Below are positions 26,652 through 34,563 of a stretch of 64,000 nt of DNA, piece after piece. Within the stretch, counting starts at the first letter, position 1. Each line of letters opens with the position of its first letter. The notes beneath the pieces are model-generated. The model saw nothing but the letters and a program-made list of their open reading frames with translations, did no database searches and had not been told where the DNA came from. The stretch lies in assembly GCF_039839275.1 (NCBI RefSeq), contig NZ_JBDOQP010000002.1, positions 496,001-560,000 on the forward strand, given 5' to 3'. The translations under genes were made by a program, and so were the position numbers. This stretch comes from Aerobium sp039839275. GTDB taxonomy: Bacteria; Pseudomonadota; Alphaproteobacteria; Rhizobiales; Rhizobiaceae.

Positions 26652-27059
26652 TCAGCCTTCCTCTGCGCTCAGCCCGAAACGGTCGACGACCTTCGGGCTG
26701 ATCAGGCGCGCATGCAGCGCCAGAAGCACGAGTTGGGCGTCGAAGCTCTCCGGCCTGTCGAGCGCCATCTCCAGCCGCCGCTCGGCGGCAGCGACCGCGT
26801 CCGGCCCGTTTGCCTCGCCGAACAGGTCCGGACCCACCATGCAGTAGCCGAACAGTTCCGCGACTGGCGGATAGGCCTCCGGCGGCGGCTCGCCATGCGG
26901 CCACTGGTCCTTCATCAGGTTGACGATCGTCAGCTTCGCGCCATCGGGACACAGCGCCGGATGCACATCGACGGCGCGCAGTGCCGCATCGAGCGAACGC
27001 AAATCCTCCGAGCGCCCGAACCGGCCGAGAAAGCCAAGCGAGGAATTGCGCCGCGCCAT
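26652..27059 (-). CDS. Conserved-looking small protein of unknown function, coupled to the dehydratase
   Basis: This is a 135-aa soluble protein from the ATG at 27059 (MARRNSSLGFLGRFGRSEDL). Its start overlaps the stop of the sugar-acid dehydratase by one base, indicating translational coupling. It contains a hydrophobic/acidic middle (AKLTIVNLMKDQWP, PPVAELFGYCMVGPDLFGE) and ends LISPKVVDRFGLSAEEG. I recognise no catalytic motif, signal peptide or membrane segment. Codon use matches its neighbours. Its position suggests a role with the dehydratase, but nothing in the sequence proves it. Confidence 0.7.
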   Translation of the reverse strand: MARRNSSLGFLGRFGRSEDLRSLDAALRAVDVHPALCPDGAKLTIVNLMKDQWPHGEPPPEAYPPVAELFGYCMVGPDLFGEANGPDAVAAAERRLEMALDRPESFDAQLVLLALHARLISPKVVDRFGLSAEEG

Positions 27060-28858
27060 CAGTGATTGTTCCGGGGCACGCCCTTCGTCTGGGCAACGCG
27101 CTGGTATTTCACCGCAGGTTTCAGCACCATTCCTTCCGAAAGCTGGTCGACCATGGAGCGCTGGATTTCCTGCCAGGGCGTCTGGTGATCGGGGAAATGG
27201 AAGCCGCCCTCTGCAAGGAGGTCGGCGCGGCGGGTCGAGAGTTCCTCGTCGGAGATCAGGATATCCGCCCTGCCCTTGTTGAGGTCGATGCGCACGCGGT
27301 CGCCTGTCTTCAGGATCGCCAACCCGCCGCCAACCGCTGCCTCGGGCGACGCGTTGAGGATCGATGGCGAGCCCGATGTTCCCGACTGGCGGCCGTCGCC
27401 GATGCACGGCAGCGAGTGGATGCCGCGCTTGATCAGGCTTGCCGGCGGCTGCATGTTGACCACCTCGGCGCCGCCCGGATAACCGACCGGCCCGGTCCCG
27501 CGCATGAACAGGATCGTCTTCTCGTCGATGCCCAGCGCAGGGTCCTCAATGCGCTCGTGATAGTCCTCGGGTCCCTCGAACACCATCGCCGTGCCCTCGA
27601 ACGCATCCGGATCGGCCGGATTGGACAGATAGCGTTTCCGAAATTCCGGCGAGATGACGCTGGTCTTCATGATCGCGCTGTCAAAAAGGTTGCCGCGCAG
27701 GTTGATGAATCCCGCCTCCGTCTTGAGCGGCCTGTCGGCACCGCGAATGACGTTGGTGTCGAGGTTCTGCGCATCGGCACAATTGTCGCCCAGCGACTTG
27801 CCGTTGGCCGTTTTCGTATCGGGGTGCGGCAGCAGGCCCGCCTTCATCAGTTCCGCGACGACCGCCGGCACGCCGCCAGCGTGGTGATAATCCTCTCCGA
27901 GATATTCGCCGGCCGGCTGCAGGTTGACCAGCAGCGGCACGTGGTGACCGATCGTCTGCCAGTCGTCATTGTCGAGGTGGACGCCGAGATGGCGCGCGAT
28001 CGCATTGAGATGAATCGGCGCGTTGGTCGAGCCGCCGATCGCCGAGTTGACGACGATGGCATTCTCGAACGCCTGCCGCGTCATGATGTCGGACGGCTTC
28101 AGGTCCTCATGCACCATGTCGACGATGCGCTTGCCGGTCTCGTAGGAAATCTGGCCGCGCTCGCGATACGGCGCGGGGATCGCGGCGGAACCGGGAAGCT
28201 GCATGCCGAGCGCCTCGGCAAGGCTGTTCATCGTCGAGGCCGTGCCCATCGTATTGCAGTAGCCGACCGAAGGCGCCGACGAGGCGACCAGGTCCATGAA
28301 ACCGTCATAGTCGATCTCGCCGGCAGCAAGCATCTCGCGCGCCTTCCAGACGATCGTGCCCGAGCCCGTACGCTCGCCCTTGTGCCAGCCATTGAGCATC
28401 GGTCCGACCGACAAAGCGATGGCGGGAATGTTCACGGTCGCGGCAGCCATCAGCATAGCAGGCGTGGTCTTGTCGCAGCCGATCGTCAGCACCACACCGT
28501 CGAGCGGATAGCCGTAGAGCACTTCCACGAGGCCGAGATAGGCAAGGTTGCGGTCGAGCGCGGCCGTCGGGCGCTTGCCCGTCTCCTGGATCGGGTGCAC
28601 CGGAAACTCGAAGGCGACACCACCGGCTGCCACGATGCCCTCGCGCACGCGCTTTGCCAGTTCGAGGTGGTGACGGTTGCACGGCGAAAGATCCGAGCCG
28701 GTCTGCGCGATGCCGATCAGCGGTTTGCCCGACTGCAGCTCCTCCCGGGTCAGCCCGTAATTCAGGTAGCGTTCGATGTAGAGCGCGGTCATTCCGGGAT
28801 CGGCCGGATTGTCGAACCATTGCTGGGACCGCAATTTCGTCCTGGCGTTGCCGGCCAT
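27059..28858 (-). CDS. xylD: IlvD/Edd-family sugar-acid dehydratase, D-xylonate dehydratase-like
   Basis: This is a 599-aa protein. It follows the Caulobacter XylD pattern closely: start RSQQWFDNPADPGMTALYIE, then GKPLIGIAQTGSDLSPCNRHH, VVLTIGCDKTTPAMLMAA, GYCNTMGTASTMN, GDGRQSGTSGSPSILNASPE and the terminal RNNH. The Fe-S ligand cysteines in SPCN, GCDK and YCNT are present. Branched-chain IlvD enzymes differ at the N-terminus, so I favour dehydration of an aldonate such as D-xylonate or L-arabonate to a 2-keto-3-deoxy acid. Specificity within this clade is not fixed by sequence. No xylose dehydrogenase or lactonase gene is adjacent. Confidence 0.88.
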   Translation of the reverse strand: MAGNARTKLRSQQWFDNPADPGMTALYIERYLNYGLTREELQSGKPLIGIAQTGSDLSPCNRHHLELAKRVREGIVAAGGVAFEFPVHPIQETGKRPTAALDRNLAYLGLVEVLYGYPLDGVVLTIGCDKTTPAMLMAAATVNIPAIALSVGPMLNGWHKGERTGSGTIVWKAREMLAAGEIDYDGFMDLVASSAPSVGYCNTMGTASTMNSLAEALGMQLPGSAAIPAPYRERGQISYETGKRIVDMVHEDLKPSDIMTRQAFENAIVVNSAIGGSTNAPIHLNAIARHLGVHLDNDDWQTIGHHVPLLVNLQPAGEYLGEDYHHAGGVPAVVAELMKAGLLPHPDTKTANGKSLGDNCADAQNLDTNVIRGADRPLKTEAGFINLRGNLFDSAIMKTSVISPEFRKRYLSNPADPDAFEGTAMVFEGPEDYHERIEDPALGIDEKTILFMRGTGPVGYPGGAEVVNMQPPASLIKRGIHSLPCIGDGRQSGTSGSPSILNASPEAAVGGGLAILKTGDRVRIDLNKGRADILISDEELSTRRADLLAEGGFHFPDHQTPWQEIQRSMVDQLSEGMVLKPAVKYQRVAQTKGVPRNNH

Positions 28859-28949
28859 TGTCTCTCCCTCACATGACTGCCGCGTGTTATTGCATGCTCG
28901 CGCATGATTGCGCTACCACGACGGCAGGCGCTTCCGGAGGACAATATTC

Positions 28950-29408
28950 ATGGCGATGATCATCGAAGGCGAAGAACGGATCGAGGCACCGATCGGCAAG
29001 GTTTGGGCCGCGCTCAACGATCCGGACATCCTCAGGGAATGCATCCCCGGCTGCGAGAGCCTCGAAAAGAAATCCGACACCGAACTCGTCGCCGTCGTCA
29101 CGCTCAAGATGGGCCCCATCAAGGCGAAGTTCAACGGCGAGGTCGAGCTCAAGAATCTCAAGCCGCCGCACTCCTACACAATCCAGGGCGAGGGAAAGGG
29201 CGGCGTCGCAGGGTTTGCAAAGGGCGGCGCCGACGTGGTTCTGGAAGAGGAGTCGCCGGACGTCACCATCCTGCGTTACGAGGCCAAGGCCGATGTGGGC
29301 GGCAAAATCGCCCAGCTCGGCAGCCGCCTCATCACCTCGACCTCGAAGAAGCTCGCCGGCCAGTTCTTTTCGTCCTTCAACGAAAAGGTCAGCGCAGCCG
29401 AGGCGTGA
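28950..29408 (+). CDS. coxG: CoxG-type SRPBCC-fold protein (carbon monoxide dehydrogenase subunit G family)
   Basis: This is a 152-aa protein from the ATG at 28950, which follows CGGAGGA. Typical CoxG text is seen: IEGEERIEAPIGKVWAALND, ILRECIPGCESLEK, then KMGPIKAKFNGEVEL and a GGVAGFAKGGADVVLEE loop. CoxG proteins bind hydrophobic ligands and serve molybdenum hydroxylases of the CO-dehydrogenase family by membrane recruitment or quinone handling. No cox large, medium or small subunit gene is nearby, so its partner lies elsewhere. Its stop overlaps the GTG of the next gene by four bases. Confidence 0.88.
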   Translation: MAMIIEGEERIEAPIGKVWAALNDPDILRECIPGCESLEKKSDTELVAVVTLKMGPIKAKFNGEVELKNLKPPHSYTIQGEGKGGVAGFAKGGADVVLEEESPDVTILRYEAKADVGGKIAQLGSRLITSTSKKLAGQFFSSFNEKVSAAEA

Positions 29409-30163
29409 AAGCGGTTCCGCGAGAAGCGGAGGAAACGCACCGCCTGCTCGAAAAGACCTTCGGCGAGACGCTTCTCGGCGCTTGGCTTCACGGCTCGGCA
29501 GCGACCAGCGGGCTTCGTCCGCACAGCGATATCGACGTTCTCGCGGTGGTTGGGAACGTCCCGTCGCACGCGGTGCGAAAACGCCTTGTCACCGAGATGA
29601 TGCACCTTTCGGTAATGCCCGGCGCGGGCAATGCATCGCGGCCGGTCGAACTGCTTGTCTTTAGCCGCGATAACCTCGCCGCCCTGCCCTACCCCGCCCG
29701 TGCAGAGTTCGTCTTCGGCGAATGGCTGCGCGCTGAATTCGAGACGGGGACGGTCCCCGGCCCCGAGGCCGACCCCGAATACACGCTGCTGCTTGCCCAG
29801 GCACGAAACGATGCCCTGCCGCTTGCGGGTCCGGCACTGAAGGAATTCGTGCCCGCAATCCCGGAGATTTCCATCCGGCGGGCTATCGCCGACGCTCTTC
29901 CGGCTCTGGTCTCGTCGCTGGAAGGTGACGAACGTAACGTCCTGCTGACGCTCGCGCGCATGTGGTACACGCTGGCCACCGGAAAATTTGCCGCCAAGGA
30001 TGACGCTGCCCGCTGGGCGGCACCGCAGCTCTCCACGGATTCCGCATCCATTCTCGATGAGGCGCGTGAAGCCTATCTCAGCGGGCAGGATCGCGGGTGG
30101 AGTGGCCTTAACATCGAGAACACGGCCGCGGAGCTGCACAAGCAGGTTACGGCATTGCTCTGA
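29405..30163 (+). CDS. AadA-like nucleotidyltransferase (aminoglycoside 3''/9-adenylyltransferase family)
   Basis: The GTG at 29405 overlaps the coxG stop (GTGA), giving 252 aa. The nucleotidyltransferase motif is LHGSAATSGLRPHSDIDVLAVV around residues 28-49, with the Gly-Ser and Asp-x-Asp metal ligands. Further AadA-type features are RPVELLVFSRDNL, the FGEWLR segment and a helical C-terminal domain (VLLTLARMWYTLATGKFAAKDDAARW). It may adenylylate streptomycin/spectinomycin-type drugs, but chromosomal relatives often have unknown substrates. Base composition matches the surroundings and there are no integron or mobile signatures, so it does not look recently acquired. Confidence 0.82.
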   Translation: MKAVPREAEETHRLLEKTFGETLLGAWLHGSAATSGLRPHSDIDVLAVVGNVPSHAVRKRLVTEMMHLSVMPGAGNASRPVELLVFSRDNLAALPYPARAEFVFGEWLRAEFETGTVPGPEADPEYTLLLAQARNDALPLAGPALKEFVPAIPEISIRRAIADALPALVSSLEGDERNVLLTLARMWYTLATGKFAAKDDAARWAAPQLSTDSASILDEAREAYLSGQDRGWSGLNIENTAAELHKQVTALL

Positions 30164-30173
30164 GAGCTCGCCC

Positions 30174-30977
30174 CTACCCCTTCTTCCTCAGGCTGCGATA
30201 ATCCGCCGGGCGCTTCTGCAGGAAGGCGGCAACACCCTCCTTGTAGTCGTCCGACCAGCCGGCCTCGCGCTGAAGTTCACGCTCGAGTTCGAGCTGTTCG
30301 TCAAGCGTGTTGGTCGATGCTGCCTGGATCGCCTGCTTGGTCAGCGCGTAGGCCTTTGTCGGGCCATTGGCGAAGCTCGTCGCCAGCGCTGCCGCCTCGT
30401 CCATCAGTTTATCGTCCTCTACCGCTTTCCAGATCAGTCCCCATTGGGCCGCATCGTCCGCCATCAGCGGTTCGGCGGTCATGGCAAGCGCCTTCGCGCG
30501 TGCCTCGCCGAGGTGCCGGGTGAGCCAGTACGTGCCACCGGCGTCGGGAATGAGACCGATCTTCGAGAACGCCTGGATGAACTTCGCCGATCTCGCCGCC
30601 AGAACGATGTCGCAGGAAAAGGCGATGTTGGCGCCGGCACCCGCCGCAACACCGTTGACCGCGCAGATCACCGGCTTGGGCATGGCGCGCAACTTGCGCA
30701 CCAGCGGGTTGTAGTAGGTCTGCAGCGTCATGCCGAGATCGGGGCTTTCGCCCTGGATCGTCGGATCGCGGTCGGAAAGGTCCTGCCCGGCACAAAAGCC
30801 GCGTCCCGCACCCGTCAGGATGATCGCGCCGCATTCCTCGTCCGCCTCGCAGTCTTCAAGCGCGGCGCGCAGCGCCAGGTGCTGCGCCTCGTTGAAGGAA
30901 TTGAGCCGATCCGGCCGGTTGAGCGTTATCACGGCATATCCGTCGCGGCGCTCATGAATGACGGGGGTGTCTGTCAA
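30174..30977 (-). CDS. paaG: Enoyl-CoA hydratase/isomerase, PaaG-like (epoxyphenylacetyl-CoA isomerase type)
   Basis: This is a 267-aa crotonase-fold protein. The TTG at 30977 is chosen because AAGGAGGAG lies eight bases upstream. Family motifs are ITLNRPDRLNSFNE, GRGFCAGQDLSDRD (oxyanion loop), VNGVAAGAGANIAFSCDIV and the PaaG-type FSKIGLIPDAGGTYWL. PaaG isomerises ring-1,2-epoxyphenylacetyl-CoA to the oxepin in phenylacetate breakdown and can also act as a delta3-delta2 enoyl-CoA isomerase. No other paa gene is adjacent, so the assignment rests on family similarity. Confidence 0.83.
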   Translation of the reverse strand: MTDTPVIHERRDGYAVITLNRPDRLNSFNEAQHLALRAALEDCEADEECGAIILTGAGRGFCAGQDLSDRDPTIQGESPDLGMTLQTYYNPLVRKLRAMPKPVICAVNGVAAGAGANIAFSCDIVLAARSAKFIQAFSKIGLIPDAGGTYWLTRHLGEARAKALAMTAEPLMADDAAQWGLIWKAVEDDKLMDEAAALATSFANGPTKAYALTKQAIQAASTNTLDEQLELERELQREAGWSDDYKEGVAAFLQKRPADYRSLRKKG

Positions 30978-30999
30978 CGTTGGTTCTCCTCCTTAGAAG

Positions 31000-31067
31000 G
31001 TTAGTAGGTGAGTAAGGGATAAGGTTAGTAGGGGAATAAAACATCCTACTCACCTACTCACCTACTC
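31000..31067. repeat. Short direct and inverted repeats between paaG-like and mrp genes
   Basis: GTTAGTAGG occurs at 31000-31008 and 31024-31032. AGTAGGTGAGTA at 31003-31014 is inverted as TACTCACCTACT at 31047-31058 and again, overlapping, at 31055-31066. The array can fold into alternative hairpins and may end transcription of the mrp gene or act on the paaG-like leader. Confidence 0.7.
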
Positions 31068-31077
31068 CCCCACTCCC

Positions 31078-32241
31078 TCATTCAAACACAATCGCCGGCG
31101 CGGCCGATTGCGACGCCGCCTGCTCGACCTTGACCCGTTCCCAGACCTTGGCGGCGATGGCGCGATAGACCTTCGACTGCGCGCCGTCCGGATCGGACAC
31201 GACGACCGGCTTGCCGGCGTCCGAGCTCTCGCGCACGTCCATGGTCAGCGGCACCTCGCCGAGGAAGGGGACGCCCAGCCGTTCGGCCTCGCGCCGTGCG
31301 CCGCCATGGCCGAATATGTCGTAGCGCGTGCCGGTGTCGGGCGCGAGGAAGTAGCTCATGTTCTCGACGATGCCGAGCAGCGGCACGTCGACCTTGCGAA
31401 ACATGTTCAGCCCCTTGCGCGCATCGATCAGCGCCAGGTCCTGCGGCGTCGAGACGATCACCGCGCCGGCCAGCGGAACCTGCTGCGCCATGGTGAGCTG
31501 GGCATCGCCGGTGCCGGGCGGCATGTCGACGACGAGCACGTCGAGCGTCCCCCATTCGACCTCGCGCAGCATCTGCGACAGCGCCGACATCACCATCGGC
31601 CCGCGCCATATCATCGGCGTCTCTTCCTCGACCAGAAAGCCCATCGACATGACCTTCAGGCCATAATTCTCCATCGGTCTCAGGACCTTGCCGTCCACCG
31701 TCTGCGGACGTCCGAAAATGCCGAGCAGGCGCGGCATCGACGGGCCGTAGATGTCGGCATCGAGCACGCCGACCTTCAGTCCCTGCGCGGCAAGGCCGAG
31801 CGCGAGATTGACTGCCGTCGTCGACTTGCCGACGCCGCCCTTGCCCGATGCCACCGCGATGATCGCGCCGACACCCGGGACGCCTGCCTTGCCCTGCTGC
31901 CGGCCTGCCGGTGCCGCGGGTGCGCGCGGCGGCGGTGGCGCGGCGGGGCGCGGGGGTACCGGGCGGGGCGGAGCGGATTCCATTCCGCCGCCTTTCTTCT
32001 CCGCCGTCAGCGCGACAACGGCGCCTTCGACGCCGGGAATCGCCCTGACCACGCGTTCGGCAGCCGCGCGCAGCGGCTCCAGCGCCTCTGCGCGGTCGGA
32101 TGGCACGGTGATCGAAAAGAACACCTTGGAATTGGCGATGAAGATATCGGAGACGAGGCCGAGCGATACGACGTCGCCTTCGAAATCGGGACCCTTGATG
32201 GTCCGCAGCTTCTCCAGGACGATTTCCTTGGTGACGGTCAT
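31078..32241 (-). CDS. mrp: Mrp/ApbC-family P-loop ATPase lacking all cysteines
   Basis: The ATG at 32241 gives 387 aa. Residues 1-90 are an MIP18-like domain (TVTKEIVLEKLRTIKGPDFE). A Pro/Ala linker (about 93-120) leads to the ATPase domain with the deviant Walker A SGKGGVGKST, DADIYGPSMPRLLG, VVDMPPGTGDAQLT and NMSYFLAPDTGTRYDIFGHGG. Mrp/ApbC proteins carry and transfer Fe-S clusters, normally through a C-x-x-C pair in the segment that here reads FLAPDTG. I find no cysteine anywhere in the protein. ATPase motifs are intact, so the protein is probably functional in some role. Confidence 0.93.
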   Translation of the reverse strand: MTVTKEIVLEKLRTIKGPDFEGDVVSLGLVSDIFIANSKVFFSITVPSDRAEALEPLRAAAERVVRAIPGVEGAVVALTAEKKGGGMESAPPRPVPPRPAAPPPPRAPAAPAGRQQGKAGVPGVGAIIAVASGKGGVGKSTTAVNLALGLAAQGLKVGVLDADIYGPSMPRLLGIFGRPQTVDGKVLRPMENYGLKVMSMGFLVEEETPMIWRGPMVMSALSQMLREVEWGTLDVLVVDMPPGTGDAQLTMAQQVPLAGAVIVSTPQDLALIDARKGLNMFRKVDVPLLGIVENMSYFLAPDTGTRYDIFGHGGARREAERLGVPFLGEVPLTMDVRESSDAGKPVVVSDPDGAQSKVYRAIAAKVWERVKVEQAASQSAAPAIVFE

Positions 32242-32357
32242 GGTTCGGACTCTATCTGCAATTCTGGCTCTGGGTGTTGGCTGACCCTGAGATAGTGCAA
32301 ATCGCCACGCGAACCAAGCGCGATGCCGCAAGTCGCGGCACCGCGGGGCAGTGGTGT

Positions 32358-32927
32358 CTAGCCCTGGCGCATGGGCGCGAGCGCCTGAGCCCATTTGTGC
32401 AACTCGTCCAGCATAAGCTTGGCGCCTCCGGCGATGGCCTCGCTCGGCACGAAGCCCTTCTCCGCGTCGATCATCGAATGGACGAGCGGCACCGGCACCG
32501 TCTCGGGTATCGGCATCATGCGCAGAGTCGTCGCCAGCAGCCTCAGTTCCTGCGTGGCGCGCAGGCCGCCGGATATCCCGCCATAGCTGACGACGCCGGC
32601 TGGCTTGTAGGCCCATTCCCGGCTCAGATAGGTCAGCGCGTTGATGAGCGACGATGGCGGGAAATAATTGTATTCCGGCGTCACGAAGACATACGCATCC
32701 GCCGGCGCGATCGCCGCAGCCCAGGTCTTGGTGTGCTCGTGCACATAGTCCTGCATGCGGGGATGCTTCGGCTCGTCATAGACCGGCAGCCCGAAATCGA
32801 CCAGGTCGACCAGAACGGTGTCGAAGGCGCTCTGGTCGCGCGCCACGCCCTCCAGCCAGGTTGCGACCTTGGGTCCGATGCGGCCGGGCCGCGTGCTGCC
32901 GATGATGATGTTGAGTTTCATTGCCAT
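32358..32927 (-). CDS. NADPH-dependent FMN reductase family protein
   Basis: This is a 189-aa flavodoxin-fold protein. The FMN phosphate loop GSTRPGRIGPKVATW lies near the N-terminus, PEYNYFPPSSLINAL in the middle, and SYGGISGGLRATQELR towards the C-terminus, all typical of the NADPH-FMN/quinone/azo reductase family. Location is cytoplasmic. It is divergent from the LysR gene 128 bp away, so that regulator might control it as well as the formate dehydrogenase operon downstream. The electron acceptor cannot be predicted. Confidence 0.9.
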   Translation of the reverse strand: MAMKLNIIIGSTRPGRIGPKVATWLEGVARDQSAFDTVLVDLVDFGLPVYDEPKHPRMQDYVHEHTKTWAAAIAPADAYVFVTPEYNYFPPSSLINALTYLSREWAYKPAGVVSYGGISGGLRATQELRLLATTLRMMPIPETVPVPLVHSMIDAEKGFVPSEAIAGGAKLMLDELHKWAQALAPMRQG

Positions 32928-33055
32928 TCCTGTGTCCTGCGATTGTGCTTGATGTGTCGCCCATCCTGACTGGACCCGCCAGCCGGCGCAAACAAGAAGG
33001 CACCTGCAGGTGACCGGCGCTGGCGCGTGGCGGCGTTGAAGGGTAGACGTTGAGC

Positions 33056-33955
33056 ATGATCGACAAGCTCGAATTCTTCATCGCGCTCGCTCGTGCCCGG
33101 CATTTCGGCCGGGCCGCCGAAGAATTGGGCATCACCCAGCCGACGCTGTCGGCCGCAATCAAGCAGCTCGAAGGCGAGCTCGGCGTCATGCTTGTGCAGC
33201 GCGGCTCACGCTTTCAAGGGCTCACCCCGGAAGGCGAGCAGGTGCTGACGTGGGCGCAGCGCATTACCGGCGACGCCCGCACCATGAAGGAAGAGATGCG
33301 CGCTGCGCGTCACGGGCTTTCGGGCCGGTTGCGGATCGCGGCGATCCCCACGGCACTCGCCATGACGCCGCTGCTGACGACACCGTTCCGGGCCAGGCAC
33401 CCCGGCGTCACCTTCACCATCCTGTCGCGGACATCCGTCGAAGTGCTGTCGCTGCTGGGCAATTTCGACGTCGACGCCGGCATCACCTATCTCGACAACG
33501 AGCCGCTCGGGCGCGTTACCTCCGTACCGCTCTATGCCGAGCGCTACCAGCTCATCACCGCCTCGGGCAATCCGCTTTCCGAGCGCGACAAGGTGACGTG
33601 GGCGGAGGTGGCGGAACTGCCGCTATGCCTGCTGACGCCTGACATGCAGAACCGCCGCATCATCGACCAGCACCTCGCCGAAGCCGGCGCCGCCGCGCGC
33701 CCCACGCTCGAAGCCAATTCGATGATCGTCCTGTTTTCCCACATCCGCACCGGCAAATGGGCATCGATCATGCCGCTCAACCTGGCCGAGACCTTCGGCT
33801 TTGCCGAACCGATCCGCGCCATACCCATCGTCGAGCCCGACGCCAGCCATCTCGTCGGCCTCGTCGCGGCGGCGCGGGAGCCGCATACGCCGCTCGTCGC
33901 GGCACTGCTCGACGAAGCAAGACGGCTTGCAGAAAGCTTCAGGCGCGACGGCTGA
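33056..33955 (+). CDS. LysR-family transcriptional regulator, likely of the formate dehydrogenase operon
   Basis: The ATG at 33056 (MIDKLEFFIALARARHFGRAA) gives 299 aa; a TTG two codons upstream is also possible because GAAGGG sits nearer to it. The N-terminal helix-turn-helix ARHFGRAAEELGITQPTLSA is followed by the long linker helix and a LysR substrate domain (SGRLRIAAIPTALAMTPLL). It lies directly upstream of fdsG on the same strand, and a LysR-type box occurs in the gap between them. This arrangement is common for rhizobial fds operons. The effector may be formate; this is inferred. Confidence 0.9.
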   Translation: MIDKLEFFIALARARHFGRAAEELGITQPTLSAAIKQLEGELGVMLVQRGSRFQGLTPEGEQVLTWAQRITGDARTMKEEMRAARHGLSGRLRIAAIPTALAMTPLLTTPFRARHPGVTFTILSRTSVEVLSLLGNFDVDAGITYLDNEPLGRVTSVPLYAERYQLITASGNPLSERDKVTWAEVAELPLCLLTPDMQNRRIIDQHLAEAGAAARPTLEANSMIVLFSHIRTGKWASIMPLNLAETFGFAEPIRAIPIVEPDASHLVGLVAAAREPHTPLVAALLDEARRLAESFRRDG

Positions 33956-33957
33956 CC

Positions 33958-34071
33958 TGTATACTGCACATCGCCTTGATAGAAATTATCTATCGGGCAA
34001 CGATTCGGTTTTATTGATTTTCAGGGCGGAATACGCGCAAATGCATTGAGGATCGCATACACTGTATACAG
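33958..34071 (+). promoter_or_regulatory. fds control region: LysR-type box flanked by two GTATAC palindromes
   Basis: GATAGA-AATTA-TCTATC at 33978-33994 is a dyad of LysR-box type (ATAG-N7-CTAT). TGTATACT at 33958-33965 and TGTATACA within the perfect palindrome CTGTATACAG at 34062-34071 flank it, centres 105 bp apart. GTATAC palindromes are typical of GntR-family sites. A second pair of the same octamer lies before the livK gene (48504-48621). Confidence 0.55.
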
Positions 34072-34083
34072 GGAGGGCGCTGC

Positions 34084-34563
34084 ATGACGATGCACGCGCA
34101 AAGTACCGAGATCGCGGCGCGCACCGCGGAAATCATCGCCGGCCTGCAGGGCCTGGAAGGTCCGCTGCTGCCGATCCTGCATGAAATCCAGGACGATTTC
34201 GGTTACGTGCCGCAGGAATCCCTGCCGATCATCGCCGAGGCGCTGAACATTTCCAACGCCGAAGTCCACGGCGTCGTCACTTTCTATCACGATTATCGCC
34301 GAGAGCCGGCCGGTCGGCACGTGCTCAAGCTCTGCCAGGCCGAGGCCTGCCAGTCGATGGGCTCCGATGCGGTTGCCGATCGCATCAAGCGCCTGCTCGG
34401 CATCGGCTTTCACGAGACCAGCGCCGACGGCGCGGTGACGCTCGAACCCGTCTACTGCCTCGGGCTTTGCGCTTGCGCGCCGGCCGCCATGCTCGACGGC
34501 AACGTGATCGGCCGGCTCGATGCCGATGCCATCGACGAAATCGTCGCCGAGGTGCGGGCATGA
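34084..34563 (+). CDS. fdsG: NAD-dependent formate dehydrogenase gamma subunit (NuoE-like, 2Fe-2S)
   Basis: This is a 159-aa thioredoxin-like [2Fe-2S] protein. It has GPLLPILHEIQDDFGYVP, the NuoE-type VTFYHDYRREPAGRH, and the four cluster cysteines in CQAEAC and CLGLC (C-x4-C and C-x3-C). It is the electron-transfer partner of FdsB within the soluble cytoplasmic formate dehydrogenase, which oxidises formate to CO2 and reduces NAD. The gene is preceded by a GGGAGGG ribosome binding site, and its stop overlaps fdsB (ATGA). Confidence 0.95.
   Translation: MTMHAQSTEIAARTAEIIAGLQGLEGPLLPILHEIQDDFGYVPQESLPIIAEALNISNAEVHGVVTFYHDYRREPAGRHVLKLCQAEACQSMGSDAVADRIKRLLGIGFHETSADGAVTLEPVYCLGLCACAPAAMLDGNVIGRLDADAIDEIVAEVRA

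Noticed and set aside
26981..28876. 631-codon plus-strand frame opposite the sugar-acid dehydratase
   Set aside because: Composition is Arg/Val/Asp/His-rich shadow sequence; the minus-strand dehydratase has complete family motifs over the same bases.
29405..30163. Acquired resistance cassette
   Set aside because: There is no attC-like site, integrase, insertion sequence or composition change; the gene is translationally coupled to coxG.
31000..31067. CRISPR-like array
   Set aside because: Repeats are only 9-12 bp, overlap each other, and there are no regular spacers or cas genes.
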